DNA from: Acidovorax sp.
Lineage (GTDB): Bacteria; Pseudomonadota; Gammaproteobacteria; Burkholderiales; Burkholderiaceae_C
Direction: 5' to 3'
Length of the DNA: 32,449 nt
NCBI GenBank assembly: GCA_004210805.1
Contig: SDXZ01000018.1
Span: 1 to 32,449, forward strand
The position numbers and the translations under genes were made by a program. The notes beneath the pieces are model-generated. The model saw only the letters and a list, made by a program, of their open reading frames with translations. It was not told where the DNA came from and made no database searches. This document shows, in pieces, positions 25,068 through 32,449 of the stretch (its first letter is position 1; every line of letters begins with the position of its first letter).

Positions 25068-26543
25068 TTAGCGGTGGCTGAAGCTGGCGCGGAAGGGCTT
25101 TTTCGGGACAACAACGTCCTTCACGTCGCAGAAGAACTCAAAGCTCCAGTCCCCGCCTTCGCGGCCCACGCCGCTGCGCTTGATGCCGCCGAACGGTGCG
25201 GCCAGGTCGCGGATGCCGAAGCTGTTGACCCAGATGAAGCCGGTGCGCACCCGCTGCGCCACGGCGCTGGCGTGCTCCGTTTCGCCGTAGCACACGCCGC
25301 CCAGGCCGTAGTCCGTGCCATTGGCCAGGGCGATGGCCTCCTCGTCGCTGTCGAAGGTTTGCAGCGTGAGCACCGGGCCGAAGACCTCGTTCTGCACGAT
25401 CTCGCTGTCCTGGCGCAGGTGCGTGAGCAGCGTGGGCTGGTAGTACTGCGCGCCAAAGGGGTGCTGCGCCCCGCCCCAGAGCAGCGTGGCGCCATCGGCC
25501 ACGGCCCGCTGCACGAAGCCGTGCACACGCTCGACCTGGCGCGGGTGGATGATGGGGCCGACCTCGGTGGCCGCCTCGCGCGGGTCGCCCACGGTGAGTT
25601 TTTCCACATAGCCGTGCAGGGCCGCCACGAAGGCATCGTGCACCTTGCGGTGCACCAGGAAGCGCGTGCCCGCCAGGCACACCTGGCCGGCGTTGCGGTA
25701 CATCATCGCGCCGGTGGCAGCAGCGTTGTCGATGTCGGCGTCTTCCAGCACGATGAAGGCCGACTTGCCCCCAAGCTCCAGGCTGCAAGGAACAAGGTTG
25801 GCGCCGGCCGACTGCGCGATCCACTTGGCCGTGGGCACCGAGCCCGTGAACGAGACACGCGCCAAGCGCGGGTCGCTGACCAGGCGCGCACCGGTGCTGG
25901 CGCCCGCACCCTGCACGATGTTGAACACCCCGGGCGGAAGGCCGGCGGCGTGCGCGCAGTCGGCCAGCAGGCTGCTGGTCAGCGGCGCCCATTCCGGCGG
26001 CTTGACGATGACGCAGTTGCCTGCGGCCAGGGCCGGGCCGAGCTTCCAGGTGGCCAGCATCAGCGGCGCGTTCCAGGGCGTGATGATGGCCACCACGCCG
26101 GCCGGGTCGTGGCGTACGAGGTGGGTGGCCTGTTCGGTTTCGATGGGCCGGTCCTGCAGGGTCAGCGCATGTTCTGCGAACCAGGTGATGTTGAGCATGG
26201 CGCGCGGCACCACGCCGTGCTTCATGCGCGAGAGCAGCACCCCCGCGTCGTTGGATTCGAGTGTGCAAAAGGCGTCGGAGCGCTTTCCGATCTCGGCCGC
26301 AAAGCGGTCGAGGAAGGGCTTGCGCTCGGCCGCCGTGAGCGCACTCCACGCCGGGAAGGCACGCGCCGCAGCAGTGACGGCCGCATCCACATGCGCCGGC
26401 GAGCCCTCGCTGATGCGGCCCAGCAGGGACTGGTCAATGGGTGAGTGCAGGTCGAACAGCAGGTCCGACGCGACCCGCTGGCCGTTGATGTAGTGGTGGG
26501 GCGATACGGCGATGCCGGCAACGCTGAGCGTGTCATTGTTCAT
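25068..26543 (-). CDS. hpaE: 5-carboxymethyl-2-hydroxymuconate semialdehyde dehydrogenase
   Basis: This 491-aa NAD-dependent aldehyde dehydrogenase oxidises the ring-cleavage product of HpaD to 5-carboxymethyl-2-hydroxymuconate. The catalytic residues are in place: N158 (TPWNAP), E256 (LELGGKS) and C289 (AGQVCLAG), with the NAD-binding FTGSVPTAK and the GPVLTLQTFD segment. The length matches the family. It lies 25 bases downstream of the FAD-linked dehydrogenase gene and directly ahead of hpaD. The ATG has only a weak GGA upstream. Without this neighbourhood it would be called a general aldehyde dehydrogenase; the context makes HpaE likely. Confidence 0.95.
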   Translation of the reverse strand: MNNDTLSVAGIAVSPHHYINGQRVASDLLFDLHSPIDQSLLGRISEGSPAHVDAAVTAAARAFPAWSALTAAERKPFLDRFAAEIGKRSDAFCTLESNDAGVLLSRMKHGVVPRAMLNITWFAEHALTLQDRPIETEQATHLVRHDPAGVVAIITPWNAPLMLATWKLGPALAAGNCVIVKPPEWAPLTSSLLADCAHAAGLPPGVFNIVQGAGASTGARLVSDPRLARVSFTGSVPTAKWIAQSAGANLVPCSLELGGKSAFIVLEDADIDNAAATGAMMYRNAGQVCLAGTRFLVHRKVHDAFVAALHGYVEKLTVGDPREAATEVGPIIHPRQVERVHGFVQRAVADGATLLWGGAQHPFGAQYYQPTLLTHLRQDSEIVQNEVFGPVLTLQTFDSDEEAIALANGTDYGLGGVCYGETEHASAVAQRVRTGFIWVNSFGIRDLAAPFGGIKRSGVGREGGDWSFEFFCDVKDVVVPKKPFRASFSHR

Positions 26544-26568
26544 GTGGTTTCCAATGCGATAGATGCAA

Positions 26569-28065
26569 TTAGCGGCGGTGGCCTGCCGCTGGCTGGGGCA
26601 ACAGCTTGGCCGGGTTCATCAGGCCCTCTGGGTCAAGCGCGGCCTTGATGCGGTGCATCAGGCGAAGCTCCAGCGGCGCCTTGTAGCGCGCGGATTCGTC
26701 GCGCCGCAACACACCCAGTCCATGCTCGGCGCTGATGGAGCCACCGAAGTCGTGCACGGCGTCGTGCACCAGCTGGTTGAGCGGCCCTTCGAGCGCGAGG
26801 AAGGCCGCCTTGACCGCTGCGCCGAGTGGCCCGGGAGTCACGGGAATGGCGGGCGAGGCGTTGTAGTGCAGGTTGCCATCGCCCAGGTGGCCGAAGGTGA
26901 TCTGGCGCACCTGCGGAAACGTGGAAGCCACCGCGGCATCGGTGCGGGCAATGAATTCAGGGATGCGCGAGATCGGCAGGGCGATGTCGTGTTTGATGGT
27001 CGGGCCCTCGGCGCCCTGCGCCTCAGAAATGTTCTCGCGCAGCGCCCACAAAGCCTCGAACTGCGCAAGCGTGGTCGACAGGGCCGCATCCGTGACAACA
27101 CCCTGCTCGATCGCCGCTTCGAGCAAGGCCTCCATCGTCTGGGCCGCGTGCACCTGGGCATCCGCCTCGGAGCCCGTGACCGAAACTTCCAGGAGCACAT
27201 ACCAGGGCGAAGCTTCCGCCAACGGGCGCCGTGTGCCCGGCACATGGTGGACCACCAGCTGCATGCAGGTGTCCGACAACAGTTCGAACGCGGTCAGCGA
27301 GGCGCCCACGCGCTGTTGGGCCAGCACCAAAAGCTGCAGCGCAGCCTCGGGAGTGGGCACCCCGACCAGCGCCACCATCTGCGCGGCCGGCAGGGGGAAC
27401 AGCTTGAGCACGGCGGCAGTGATCACACCCAACGTGCCTTCGGAGCCGATGTACAGGTCGCGCAGGTCGTAGCCGGTGTTGTCCTTGCGCAGGGTGCGCA
27501 ACCCGTTCCAGACCTCGCCCTCAGGCGTAACGACTTCGAGGCCCAGGCACAGCTCGCGCGCATTGCCGTAGCGCAACACCTGCACGCCGCCGGCATTGGT
27601 GGCCAGGTTGCCGCCGATGGTGCATGAACCCTCTGCGGCCAGGCTCAGCGGAAACAGGCGCCCAGCTTCGCGGGCGGCCTCCTGCACCTGCAACAGTGTG
27701 GCTCCGGCCTCCACCACCACGGTGTTGTTGAGTGGGTCCATCTGGCGCACGCGGTTGAGCCGGGTGAGGGAAAGCAACAGCGGCAGGCTACCCTCCGCCA
27801 TGTCGGCCTCTGGCACCGAGCCGCCGGAGAGCCCGGTATTTCCGCCCTGCGGCACCACAGGTACTCGGTGCACATGGCACCAAGCGAGCAGCTGCGCCAC
27901 CTCGGCAGTGTCCGCAGGCTGGGCCACCGCCAGCGCGGGCCCCGTGCACTTGCCGCGCCAGTCCGTGAGAAACGCCGCGGTCTCCGCTGGCTCCGTCCAC
28001 AAACGGCCTGCATAGGCACTGCGCAGCGATGCCAGTGCGGTTTCTGAGCGGGCGTCGTTCATCAT
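26569..28065 (-). CDS. FAD-linked 2-hydroxyacid dehydrogenase (GlcD / D-2-hydroxyglutarate dehydrogenase type)
   Basis: This 498-aa flavoenzyme probably oxidises a D-2-hydroxyacid to the 2-oxoacid. The N-terminal FAD_binding_4 domain has PQGGNTGLSGGSVPE and CTIGGNLATNAGG, and the C-terminal FAD-oxidase domain ends with HLGDGNLHYN and AEHGLGVLRRDES, which supply conserved metal and flavin-side residues. It is the first gene of the hpa operon. No known step of homoprotocatechuate degradation needs such an enzyme, so its substrate is open: candidates are 4-hydroxyphenyllactate or a hydroxydioate side product (inference). The start is one of two adjacent ATG codons. Divergent from the lysR-type gene. 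Confidence 0.9.
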   Translation of the reverse strand: MMNDARSETALASLRSAYAGRLWTEPAETAAFLTDWRGKCTGPALAVAQPADTAEVAQLLAWCHVHRVPVVPQGGNTGLSGGSVPEADMAEGSLPLLLSLTRLNRVRQMDPLNNTVVVEAGATLLQVQEAAREAGRLFPLSLAAEGSCTIGGNLATNAGGVQVLRYGNARELCLGLEVVTPEGEVWNGLRTLRKDNTGYDLRDLYIGSEGTLGVITAAVLKLFPLPAAQMVALVGVPTPEAALQLLVLAQQRVGASLTAFELLSDTCMQLVVHHVPGTRRPLAEASPWYVLLEVSVTGSEADAQVHAAQTMEALLEAAIEQGVVTDAALSTTLAQFEALWALRENISEAQGAEGPTIKHDIALPISRIPEFIARTDAAVASTFPQVRQITFGHLGDGNLHYNASPAIPVTPGPLGAAVKAAFLALEGPLNQLVHDAVHDFGGSISAEHGLGVLRRDESARYKAPLELRLMHRIKAALDPEGLMNPAKLLPQPAAGHRR

Positions 28066-28173
28066 TTGGTGCTGCGGGTGGGCATATCGTTGTCTTGAAT
28101 TCGCTGGGCATTGACGCTGGACCAGCGAGGCTGTCTGCATCTGCCGCGAAGTATCGAGAGACCCCCGTCGCAC

Positions 28174-28201
28174 CACAATCAATGCTTTCTGATCGATTGT
28201 G
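28174..28201. promoter_or_regulatory. dyad-symmetric operator candidate between the hpa operon and the LysR-type gene
   Basis: CACAATC (28174-28180) and its exact inverse GATTGTG (28195-28201) flank a 14-base centre in which the next AT pair also matches, so 9 of 10 positions pair. It is AT-rich in a GC-rich setting. It lies 47 bases before the LysR-type start and 108 bases before the operon's first gene. A regulator dimer could bind there; no -35/-10 boxes were called. Confidence 0.6.
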
Positions 28202-28248
28202 AAGATGATCTAATGAATAGCGCCCGAGAGCGCTGGAGATCACCGGCC

Positions 28249-29154
28249 ATGTCTTTTCCCCACTTCACGCCCCGCCAGCTCGAAGCCTTTGTCACGGTGG
28301 CCGAGCTGCGCAGCTTTGCGGCCACGGCAGACCGCCTCGCGCTCACTCCGTCGGCGGTAAGCCAGCTGGTGGGAGAACTGGAAGACGCACTCGGCTTCAA
28401 GCTGTTCGAGCGCAGCACGCGCCGGGTGGACATCACCAGCGCCGGGAGGGAGTTCCTGGCCTCGGCAGAGTCGGTGCTCAAGCACCTGCGCATGGCGCAA
28501 TCGGCCGCCAGCGATGTGCGCAACCGCGCCGCCGGCATCGTGCGGATTGCAGCACCGCTGGTGGTAGCCAGCGTGATCCTGCCCAAGGCCATCAAGGCCT
28601 ACGTGCAAAAACGTCCCAAGGTGCGCATCCACATCCGCGATGTGCCGGTAGAAAAGCTCGTGGATGCCGTCGCCAGCGGCGACGCCGACCTGGCGTTGGG
28701 CCCGGACCGCGCCTGCGGCGATGACGTTGTGCGCACCCAGCTGTTCGAGAGCCCCTGGGTGCTGTGGTGCGCGCCCACCCATCCCCTGGCCCACAAGCGC
28801 AGCGTGACCTGGGACCAGCTGCACGCCTACCCCCTGGTGGCCGCCGGCCGCGACCATGAGCGCAGCGTGGCGCAGATGCACACCGGCCTGCCCAGCGGGC
28901 AACGGGTGACGCCGGTGGAGATCGTGGACAACATCTCCACCGCCATGGGCCTGGCAGCCGCTGATGTGGCTGCGACCCTGGCGCCCGACTATGTCGGTGC
29001 GCTGGCCAAGCCCTTGGGCCTGGTGCGCCGGCGCATCCTGTCGCCCGAGGTCATGCGCTACGTGTGCCTCTACAGCCCCGCGCGGCGCGCGACCTCGCCA
29101 GCGGCAGAAGGCTTTTCAGACCACCTGATCCAGACCCTCGCCAAAAGCAAATAA
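28249..29154 (+). CDS. LysR-family transcriptional regulator
   Basis: This 301-aa regulator has the winged HTH at about residues 8-67 (PRQLEAFVTVAELRSFAATA, then LTPSAVSQLVGELEDALG and FERSTRRV) and the LysR substrate domain after it (IRIAAPLVVASVIL, IVDNISTAMGLAAADVA). The ATG preceded by CTGGAG was chosen; an upstream ATG at 28213 is in frame. Being divergent from the hpa operon over an intergenic dyad, it probably controls that operon in response to an aromatic or hydroxyacid inducer. This differs from E. coli, where HpaR (MarR type) and HpaA (AraC type) regulate hpa genes. It converges with nudB, with 22 bases between stops. Confidence 0.94.
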   Translation: MSFPHFTPRQLEAFVTVAELRSFAATADRLALTPSAVSQLVGELEDALGFKLFERSTRRVDITSAGREFLASAESVLKHLRMAQSAASDVRNRAAGIVRIAAPLVVASVILPKAIKAYVQKRPKVRIHIRDVPVEKLVDAVASGDADLALGPDRACGDDVVRTQLFESPWVLWCAPTHPLAHKRSVTWDQLHAYPLVAAGRDHERSVAQMHTGLPSGQRVTPVEIVDNISTAMGLAAADVAATLAPDYVGALAKPLGLVRRRILSPEVMRYVCLYSPARRATSPAAEGFSDHLIQTLAKSK

Positions 29155-29176
29155 ACGGAAGCCCAGGGGCGGTCCG

Positions 29177-29662
29177 CTAGCTCGTCCGTTGCGCAGTGAA
29201 CTGTGGAAGAAGCAGGCAGGCCTCGGCGTTAGAGGCAGAAAAGCACCGGTCGGCTGCGCGTTGCCAGGGCAGCCATTCAAAGGCATCGTGCTCTCGGGGG
29301 CTCAGCACGACCGGCGTGGCAGTGGGCACACACAGGCCAAAGACGCGCTCCCGGTTGCGCACAACACCGGGGGCGTAGCGGTGCAGCCATTGCGGCCAGA
29401 TGTCGTAGACGTTTTCCAGCGCCCAGTCGGTGAGCACGCAACCGGGTGCGCGCGCATCGAGGCCGGTCTCTTCGGCCACTTCGCGGCGGGCCGTTTCCTC
29501 GAAAGGCTCGTCCAGCTGGTCTTTGCTTCCGGTAACGGACTGCCAGTGCCCTTCACCGCCGGTGCGGCGGATGAGCAGGACCTCCAGCGCCGGCGTGTGG
29601 ATGACCACCAGCACCGACTCCGGGAGCTTGTAAGGCCGCTGCTGCGCTGCTGCTGCCACCAT
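29177..29662 (-). CDS. nudB: dihydroneopterin triphosphate diphosphatase (Nudix)
   Basis: This 161-aa Nudix hydrolase removes pyrophosphate from 7,8-dihydroneopterin triphosphate, the second step of folate synthesis. YKLPESVLVVIHTP at residues 10-23 and HWQSVTGSKD are NudB signatures. The Nudix box is present (G ... RREVAEETGL), with one residue more between its glycine and the REV block than the textbook pattern. The ATG is 14 bases after the stop of the lipoprotein gene, so the two are cotranscribed. The 55-residue upstream extension of the frame overlaps that gene and was dropped. folE, which supplies its substrate, lies elsewhere in this window in a separate unit. Confidence 0.9.
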   Translation of the reverse strand: MVAAAAQQRPYKLPESVLVVIHTPALEVLLIRRTGGEGHWQSVTGSKDQLDEPFEETARREVAEETGLDARAPGCVLTDWALENVYDIWPQWLHRYAPGVVRNRERVFGLCVPTATPVVLSPREHDAFEWLPWQRAADRCFSASNAEACLLLPQFTAQRTS

Positions 29663-29676
29663 GTGCCGCGATCTCT

Positions 29677-30504
29677 TTAGCCGCCCTTGGAACGCGGTGT
29701 TGCCGTGGTGGTGGGTACTGGCGGCGGCAGCTCCTTGGCTTGCAATGCGCGCACTTGCACGACCAGCTGGTTGTGCGCATCCAGGAAGGCGGCTGCAATG
29801 ACCTTGCCTTCGTTGGTATTGCTCCAACCGGCTCCGGCGGCCCCACCCAGCTTGCCGAACACGAGCCCGCCCACACCCAGATCGGTGGTGCGTGCCGCCC
29901 CGGTGGCCGCGGCGACCTGCTCGGTGGTTTCGTTGTCGGACAGCAGCAATGCCGTTTGCGCCTCTTTGAACTTGACCTGTTCAACGATGCCGGCCAGGCC
30001 GGCGATGTCCCGCAGCACCGGAATCATCGCGATCACCCCGGCCAGTCCGCGCCCCGCATCCTGCTCGCTGAACGTGAGGCTGGGCGTAAGCGTGTACTGC
30101 GCCTCGTAGCCCTTGCCTTTGGCCACGGTGGAGTTGTTCTTGCGCAGCACCCCGGAGTCCTTGAGGTCCTGCTCCTGGATAGTGCCGCGCAGGCCGGCCG
30201 ACCGGTCCACTACGCGGAAACAGCCGCTCTGCTGGGCCAGGAGCTTCACCAGGGGCACGGGAGACGGTGGGAGGCTGTAGCCCGATCCCATGACGTAGCC
30301 GTTGGGGTTTTCGGCCAGCGCCAGCGTGGCGACGGGCGCTTCGCAGCGCACCAGTTCACGCGCGGCGTTGCTCGCGCCCACCGGCCCCGCCGAGCCGGTG
30401 ACCACCGAACCACCCTGGCCCAGTTCGGTTTTCTTTTCGCCGCAGCCTGCCAGGGCCAGCAGCGCAGCGCCCATCCACAAGGCCCGGGTCGTCATTGAAC
30501 GCAT
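29677..30504 (-). CDS. lipoprotein, weakly CsgG-like
   Basis: This 275-aa protein has a lipoprotein signal: charged start (MRSMTTR), hydrophobic core and lipobox LALAGC with the modified cysteine at residue 21, followed by GEKK, which suggests outer-membrane sorting because no aspartate follows the cysteine. The body has a segment LLAQQSGCFRVVDRSAGLRG and a glycine-rich middle, which recall CsgG/HfaB-type secretion or adhesion lipoproteins. The resemblance is moderate and no curli genes are present. The ATG with AAAGGAAA upstream was chosen over the extended frame. It follows aspS past a strong terminator and precedes nudB. Confidence 0.8.
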   Translation of the reverse strand: MRSMTTRALWMGAALLALAGCGEKKTELGQGGSVVTGSAGPVGASNAARELVRCEAPVATLALAENPNGYVMGSGYSLPPSPVPLVKLLAQQSGCFRVVDRSAGLRGTIQEQDLKDSGVLRKNNSTVAKGKGYEAQYTLTPSLTFSEQDAGRGLAGVIAMIPVLRDIAGLAGIVEQVKFKEAQTALLLSDNETTEQVAAATGAARTTDLGVGGLVFGKLGGAAGAGWSNTNEGKVIAAAFLDAHNQLVVQVRALQAKELPPPVPTTTATPRSKGG

Positions 30505-30553
30505 GAAGGGTTTCCTTTCAATGCCAGCGCCACACCGCGGTGGACTGGCCAAG

Positions 30554-30590
30554 AAAAAAGCGGCGCGGGCCTCCAGGCCCTTGCCGCTTT
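30554..30590 (-). terminator. rho-independent terminator after aspS
   Basis: On the minus strand AAAGCGGC pairs with GCCGCTTT, an inner AGGCC/GGCCT-type stem continues it, and TTTTTT follows at the left end (30554-30559). It lies 50 bases past the aspS stop and 50 bases ahead of the lipoprotein start, so aspS should be its own transcript. Confidence 0.88.
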
Positions 30591-30640
30591 GTATTGCGAT
30601 GCCACGAGACCGCATCCGCCGAGTCGGGGGCAGTGCCGTA

Positions 30641-32443
30641 TCAGGCTGCCTTGACAGCGTCGAGGTTGCGCAGGCGGATGTGCAGCTCGCGCAGCTGCTT
30701 TTCGTCCACGGGCGAAGGCGCCTGGGTCAACAGGTCTTGCGCGCGCTGGGTCTTGGGGAAGGCGATCACGTCGCGGATCGACTCGGCGCCGGTCATCAGC
30801 GTGATCAGACGGTCAAGGCCGAAGGCCAGGCCACCGTGCGGGGGCGCGCCGTACTGCAGGGCATCCAGCAGGTAGCCGAACTTCGCCTGCGCGTCTTCTG
30901 GCGAGATCTTGAGCGCATCGAACACCTTCTTTTGCACGTCGGCACGGTGAATACGCACCGAGCCGCCGCCGAGTTCCCAGCCGTTGAGCACCATGTCGTA
31001 GGCCTTGGCAATGCACTTGCCAGGGTCCGTGTCCATCAGGTCCTCGTGGCCATCCTTCGGTGACGTGAAGGGGTGGTGCACGGCGGCCCAGCGGTCGTTC
31101 TCTTCGTCATGCTCGAACATCGGGAAGTCCACCACCCACAGCGGCGCCCAGCGGCTTTCGAACAGGCCGTTCTTCTTGCCAAACTCGCTGTGGCCGACCT
31201 TCAGGCGCAGCGCGCCGATGGAGTCATTGACGATCTTTTCCTTGTCGGCACCGAAGAACAGCAGGTCGCCGTCCTGTGCGCCGGTGCGCTTCAAGATTTC
31301 GGCAATGGCTGCGTCGTGCAGGTTCTTGACGATGGGCGACTGCAGGCCCTCGCGGCCGTTGGCCACTTCGTTGACCTTGATCCAGGCCAGGCCCTTGGCG
31401 CCGTAGATTTTCACGAACTCGGTGTAGGCATCGATCTCGCCGCGCGAGATCTGCGAGCCGCCGGGTACGCGCAGGGCCACCACACGGCCACCCTTGGTGG
31501 TGGCGGGCGCCGAGAACACCTTGAAGTCCACGTCCTTCATCACTTCGGTCAGCTCGGTGAACTCGAGCTTCACGCGCAGGTCAGGCTTGTCGGAGCCGAA
31601 GCGGAAAGCCGCTTCCTGGTACGTCATGATGGGGAACTCGCCCAGGTCCACGCCCAGCTGCTGCTGGAACACCTCGGTGATCATGCGCTGGAAGATCGCG
31701 CGGATTTCTTCTTCGTTCAGGAACGAAGTCTCGCAGTCGATCTGTGTGAATTCGGGCTGGCGGTCGGCGCGCAAGTCTTCGTCGCGGAAGCACTTGGTGA
31801 TCTGGTAGTAGCGGTCGTAGCCGGCCACCATCAGCATCTGCTTGTACAACTGGGGCGACTGCGGCAGCGCGAAGAACTGGCCGTCGTGCACACGGCTCGG
31901 GACCAGGTAGTCGCGCGCGCCTTCGGGCGTGCTCTTGCCCAGCATGGGCGTCTCAATGTCGATGAAGCCTTCCTTGTCCAGGAAGTTGCGCACCTGGATG
32001 GAGGTCTTGTAGCGCAGCATCATGTTGCGCTGCATGTGCGGGCGGCGCAGGTCCATCACGCGGTGCGTGAGTCGCGTGGTTTCCGACAAATTCTCGTCGT
32101 CCATCTGGAACGGAGGCGTGACCGAGGGGTTGAGCACGTTCAGCTCGTGGCACAGCACTTCGATCTGGCCGCTCTTGAGCTTGTCATTGGTCGTGCCATC
32201 AGGGCGGGGGCGCACCAGGCCCACCACCTGCACGCAGAACTCGTTGCGCACGCCTTCGGCGGTCTTGAACATCTCGGCGCGGTCCGGGTCGCACACCACC
32301 TGCACATAGCCTTCGCGGTCGCGCAGGTCGATGAAGATCACGCCGCCATGGTCGCGGCGGCGGTTCACCCAGCCCGACAGGGTGACGGTTTGGCCCATCA
32401 GGGCTTCGGTCACAAGACCGCAATAGTGGGAACGCATGGCCAT
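30641..32443 (-). CDS. aspS: aspartyl-tRNA synthetase
   Basis: This 600-aa class II synthetase charges tRNA with aspartate. The N-terminal OB-fold anticodon domain ([40 protein letters not shown]) precedes the catalytic core with motif 2 ([20 protein letters not shown]) and motif 3 ([12 protein letters not shown]). The intervening GAD region is present, so the architecture is the bacterial AspRS type. The start is the ATG at the window edge or the one two codons later; upstream DNA is missing, so neither can be decided. Whether it is discriminating or also makes Asp-tRNA(Asn) cannot be told here. A strong terminator ends the gene. Confidence 0.97.
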   Translation of the reverse strand: MAMRSHYCGLVTEALMGQTVTLSGWVNRRRDHGGVIFIDLRDREGYVQVVCDPDRAEMFKTAEGVRNEFCVQVVGLVRPRPDGTTNDKLKSGQIEVLCHELNVLNPSVTPPFQMDDENLSETTRLTHRVMDLRRPHMQRNMMLRYKTSIQVRNFLDKEGFIDIETPMLGKSTPEGARDYLVPSRVHDGQFFALPQSPQLYKQMLMVAGYDRYYQITKCFRDEDLRADRQPEFTQIDCETSFLNEEEIRAIFQRMITEVFQQQLGVDLGEFPIMTYQEAAFRFGSDKPDLRVKLEFTELTEVMKDVDFKVFSAPATTKGGRVVALRVPGGSQISRGEIDAYTEFVKIYGAKGLAWIKVNEVANGREGLQSPIVKNLHDAAIAEILKRTGAQDGDLLFFGADKEKIVNDSIGALRLKVGHSEFGKKNGLFESRWAPLWVVDFPMFEHDEENDRWAAVHHPFTSPKDGHEDLMDTDPGKCIAKAYDMVLNGWELGGGSVRIHRADVQKKVFDALKISPEDAQAKFGYLLDALQYGAPPHGGLAFGLDRLITLMTGAESIRDVIAFPKTQRAQDLLTQAPSPVDEKQLRELHIRLRNLDAVKAA

Positions 32444-32449
32444 GGGAAA

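Noticed and set aside
25017-26444. Plus-strand frame opposite hpaE
   Set aside because: Antisense shadow of a complete aldehyde dehydrogenase.
28185-28215. Classical T-N11-A LysR box centred on the GATC copies
   Set aside because: The half sites match poorly; only the CACAATC/GATTGTG dyad is convincing.

Overview
The window comes from a GC-rich member of the Burkholderiales, most probably Comamonadaceae close to Acidovorax. This rests on recalled resemblance of the proteins to that family and on short, AT-richer hairpin repeats (core AGCGCTT ... AAGCGCT followed or preceded by GGC and ATAGC arms) of a kind I associate with those genomes; no database was searched. The 27 protein-coding genes called here look chromosomal. 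I see no tRNA, rRNA, CRISPR array, insertion sequence or phage gene.

Layout. 1-5005 (+): a peptide/nickel-type ABC importer (two permeases, the first cut by the window edge, two ATPases, then a terminator and the periplasmic binding protein), followed by an amidase (5259-6662). 6989-9791 (+): an unknown membrane-anchored protein, a TPR protein of the TTC38 type, and an overlapping HEAT-repeat-like gene. 9856-18393 (-): a run of minus-strand housekeeping and accessory genes: histidine phosphatase, small exported protein, DUF945 protein, DUF429 protein, EamA transporter, a BLUF blue-light photoreceptor directly behind folE, and a cardiolipin synthase/endonuclease-phosphatase pair like E. coli ybhO-ybhP. 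18675-20447 (+): a response-regulator/TPR fusion.

20461-28065 (-) is the most coherent block: a seven-gene operon for homoprotocatechuate (3,4-dihydroxyphenylacetate) meta-cleavage. In transcription order it holds a FAD-linked 2-hydroxyacid dehydrogenase, hpaE, hpaD, hpaG, a Bug/TctC binding protein, hpaH and hpaI. HpaD opens the ring, HpaE oxidises the semialdehyde, HpaG decarboxylates or isomerises, HpaH hydrates and HpaI cleaves to pyruvate and succinic semialdehyde. hpaF (the muconate isomerase) and hpaBC are absent. A LysR-type gene (28249-29154, +) is divergent, and the shared intergenic region carries a striking dyad (CACAATC ... GATTGTG) that is the best operator candidate in the window.

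29177-32443 (-): aspS, a strong terminator, a lipoprotein with weak CsgG-like character, and nudB. FolE and NudB, both in this window, catalyse the first two steps of folate synthesis.

The intergenic spaces are not empty. Four copies of one hairpin repeat all lie in the same orientation relative to the gene upstream of them, and a second repeat family begins directly after two stop codons. The points most worth checking are the operator dyad, the BLUF-folE pairing, the unusual membership of the hpa operon, and the oriented repeats.
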